A stretch of DNA of 14,331 bases, from assembly GCA_041601535.1 (NCBI GenBank), contig JBFIHZ010000069.1:1-14331 (forward strand), in the 5' to 3' direction. Both the position numbers and the translations under genes were made by a program. Numbering within the stretch: position 1 is the first letter of the stretch; each line of letters starts with the position of its first letter. The DNA comes from JBFIHZ01 sp041601535. GTDB lineage: Bacteria; Pseudomonadota; Gammaproteobacteria; Xanthomonadales; SZUA-36. Under the pieces are notes generated by a model. It saw nothing but the letters and a program-made list of their open reading frames with translations, was not told where the DNA came from and searched no databases. Shown here one piece after another: positions 13,241 through 14,331 of the stretch.

Positions 13241-14331
13241 ATGTCTTTGCGTACTTGCAGCCGCCTGGCTGTTACCTGTTTGCTGCTGTTCTCTGCCTCT
13301 TCCTGGTCTGCTGAAGACACGACGGCGGAACCTACCCCGGGACTGAATGAAACCACGTTCAAAGGTCTTGAATGGCGCGGCATCGGCCCTGCCCTGATGT
13401 CCGGCCGCATTGCCGATATCGCTGTTGACCCGGCCGACCGCAGCACCTGGTATGTCGGCGTGGGCAGTGGCGGCGTATGGAAAACCCGTAATCGCGGCGT
13501 GACCTGGGAGTCGATATTTGACGGACAGGGCTCCTACTCCATCGGCTGCATCACCCTGGATCCGAACAACAGTCACACCGTTTGGGTGGGCAGCGGCGAA
13601 AACGTCAGCGGCCGCCATGTCGCCTATGGCGATGGCGTGCACAAGAGCCTGGACGGCGGCCAGAGCTGGACCAATATGGGCCTGAAAAACTCCGAGCATA
13701 TCGGCATGATCGCCGTGGACCCGCGCGATTCCAACGTGGTCTACGTGGCCGCACAGGGTCCGTTGTGGTCAGGCGGCGGCGATCGCGGGCTGTTCAAGAC
13801 CACCGACGGCGGCAAAACCTGGAACAACATCCTGTCCGGGGGTGAATTCACCGGCGTCAACGAGGTACACCTGGACCCGCGTGACCCTGATGTGATTTTC
13901 GCAGTCAAGCATCAACGCCTGCGCACGGTAGCGGCGTTGATTAACGGCGGACCGGAATCCGGCATTTTCAAATCCACCGATGGTGGTGCCAGCTGGCGTG
14001 AACTGACCACAGGCCTGCCGGATGAGGACATGGGCAAAATCGGCCTGGCCATCTCTCCGCTGGATGAAGATGTGATGTATGCCACCATCGAACTGGGCGC
14101 CCGCAGCGGCGGTTTCTGGCGCTCCGAAGACGGCGGCGAAAGCTGGCAGAAGCGCAGTGACTACCTGTCCGGTGGCACCGGGCCGCATTATTACCAGGAA
14201 ATTTTCGCCGACCCGCACCGCTTTGACCGCATTTACCAGATGGATGCCTCGCTGTACGTGTCCGACGACGGCGGCAACACCTTTGAGGCACAGCCATACG
14301 GCGCCAAACACGGCGACCACCACGCCCTGGC
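13241..14331 (+). CDS. Secreted Asp-box/BNR beta-propeller protein, sortilin/Vps10-like, N-terminal part (runs off the right edge)
   Basis: The frame starts at ATG 13241 after a GGGAAACCT ribosome site and stays open to the window end (363 codons). It has a signal peptide (LAVTCLLLFSASSWSA, cleavage near residue 24). The mature part holds six Asp-box motifs (S/T-x-D-x-G-x-T/S-W or close): 81 (KTRNRGVTW, degenerate), 135 (KSLDGGQSW), 186 (KTTDGGKTW), 244 (KSTDGGASW), 294 (RSEDGGESW) and 340 (VSDDGGNTF). Each is followed by a strand of the type MIAVDPRDSNVVYVA. This is the beta-propeller of the bacterial sortilin/Vps10-domain or BNR-repeat exported proteins, often about 1000 residues long. Their substrates are mostly unknown; sialidase activity should not be assumed from Asp-boxes. 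It is transcribed divergently from deoC, and a functional link to it is not evident. Confidence 0.85.
   Translation, partial: MSLRTCSRLAVTCLLLFSASSWSAEDTTAEPTPGLNETTFKGLEWRGIGPALMSGRIADIAVDPADRSTWYVGVGSGGVWKTRNRGVTWESIFDGQGSYSIGCITLDPNNSHTVWVGSGENVSGRHVAYGDGVHKSLDGGQSWTNMGLKNSEHIGMIAVDPRDSNVVYVAAQGPLWSGGGDRGLFKTTDGGKTWNNILSGGEFTGVNEVHLDPRDPDVIFAVKHQRLRTVAALINGGPESGIFKSTDGGASWRELTTGLPDEDMGKIGLAISPLDEDVMYATIELGARSGGFWRSEDGGESWQKRSDYLSGGTGPHYYQEIFADPHRFDRIYQMDASLYVSDDGGNTFEAQPYGAKHGDHHAL

Noticed and set aside
12899..14323. Minus-strand open frames of 266 and 184 codons under deoC and the Asp-box gene
   Set aside because: Both lie opposite or out of frame with strongly supported genes. The plus-strand frame from 13241 has a signal peptide and six Asp-boxes, so these are shadows.
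13241..14331. Annotation of the Asp-box protein as a sialidase
   Set aside because: Asp-boxes occur in many propeller proteins. The Arg triad and FRIP motif of sialidases are not seen in the visible part.

Overview
The window is GC-rich (about 60 % by eye) and densely coded. It looks like the chromosome of a Gram-negative proteobacterium, most likely a marine or aquatic gammaproteobacterium. The grounds are an RND metal-efflux tripartite system, a TRAP transporter with a TatT lipoprotein, a CsgG-family outer-membrane protein, and an ALDH16/DeoC pair. Genus cannot be decided from the sequence. Almost every gene is on the minus strand; only the gene cut by the right edge is on the plus strand. 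I see no tRNA, rRNA, insertion sequence, phage gene or CRISPR array.

Region 1 (1-4117, minus) is a copper/silver-efflux cluster. In transcription order it has a small DUF4124-like coiled-coil protein, a CopL-like Cys/His/Met-rich secreted protein, a TolC-family outer-membrane factor (cusC type), a CusB-type adaptor and the first 31 codons of a CusA-type RND pump. The adaptor carries a heavy-metal-binding motif at its N-terminus and a CusF-like copper-binding domain plus His-rich tail at its C-terminus, so the periplasmic chaperone is fused to it. The last three genes overlap and are probably translationally coupled.

Region 2 (4386-9464, minus) holds a complete TRAP transporter (dctP, dctQ, dctM; stop/start distances of 3 and -4 nt). 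Upstream is a TatT-family lipoprotein, and further upstream a CsgG-family secreted protein that ends in a good rho-independent terminator. TatT beside a TRAP system defines a TPAT (TPR-protein-associated TRAP transporter), first described in Treponema. The binding protein has Trp where the carboxylate-binding Arg of classical DctP proteins usually lies, so the ligand may not be a simple C4-dicarboxylate. The 300-400 bp leader between tatT and dctP contains two mutually exclusive hairpins and a repeated octamer.

Region 3 (9637-13088, minus) is a two-gene catabolic unit. A eukaryotic-type-length deoxyribose-phosphate aldolase (deoC) is followed by a double-domain ALDH16-type aldehyde dehydrogenase, which could oxidise the acetaldehyde that DeoC releases. 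A recognisable promoter (-35 TGCACA, 17 bp, -10 TATACT) and two dyads precede deoC.

Region 4 (13241 to the right edge, plus) is the N-terminal part of a secreted Asp-box/BNR beta-propeller protein of the sortilin/Vps10-like type, transcribed divergently from deoC.

The most interesting candidate system is the TPAT transporter with the neighbouring CsgG-like protein. Next are the CusB-CusF fusion with its CopL-like leader gene and the ALDH16-DeoC pair.
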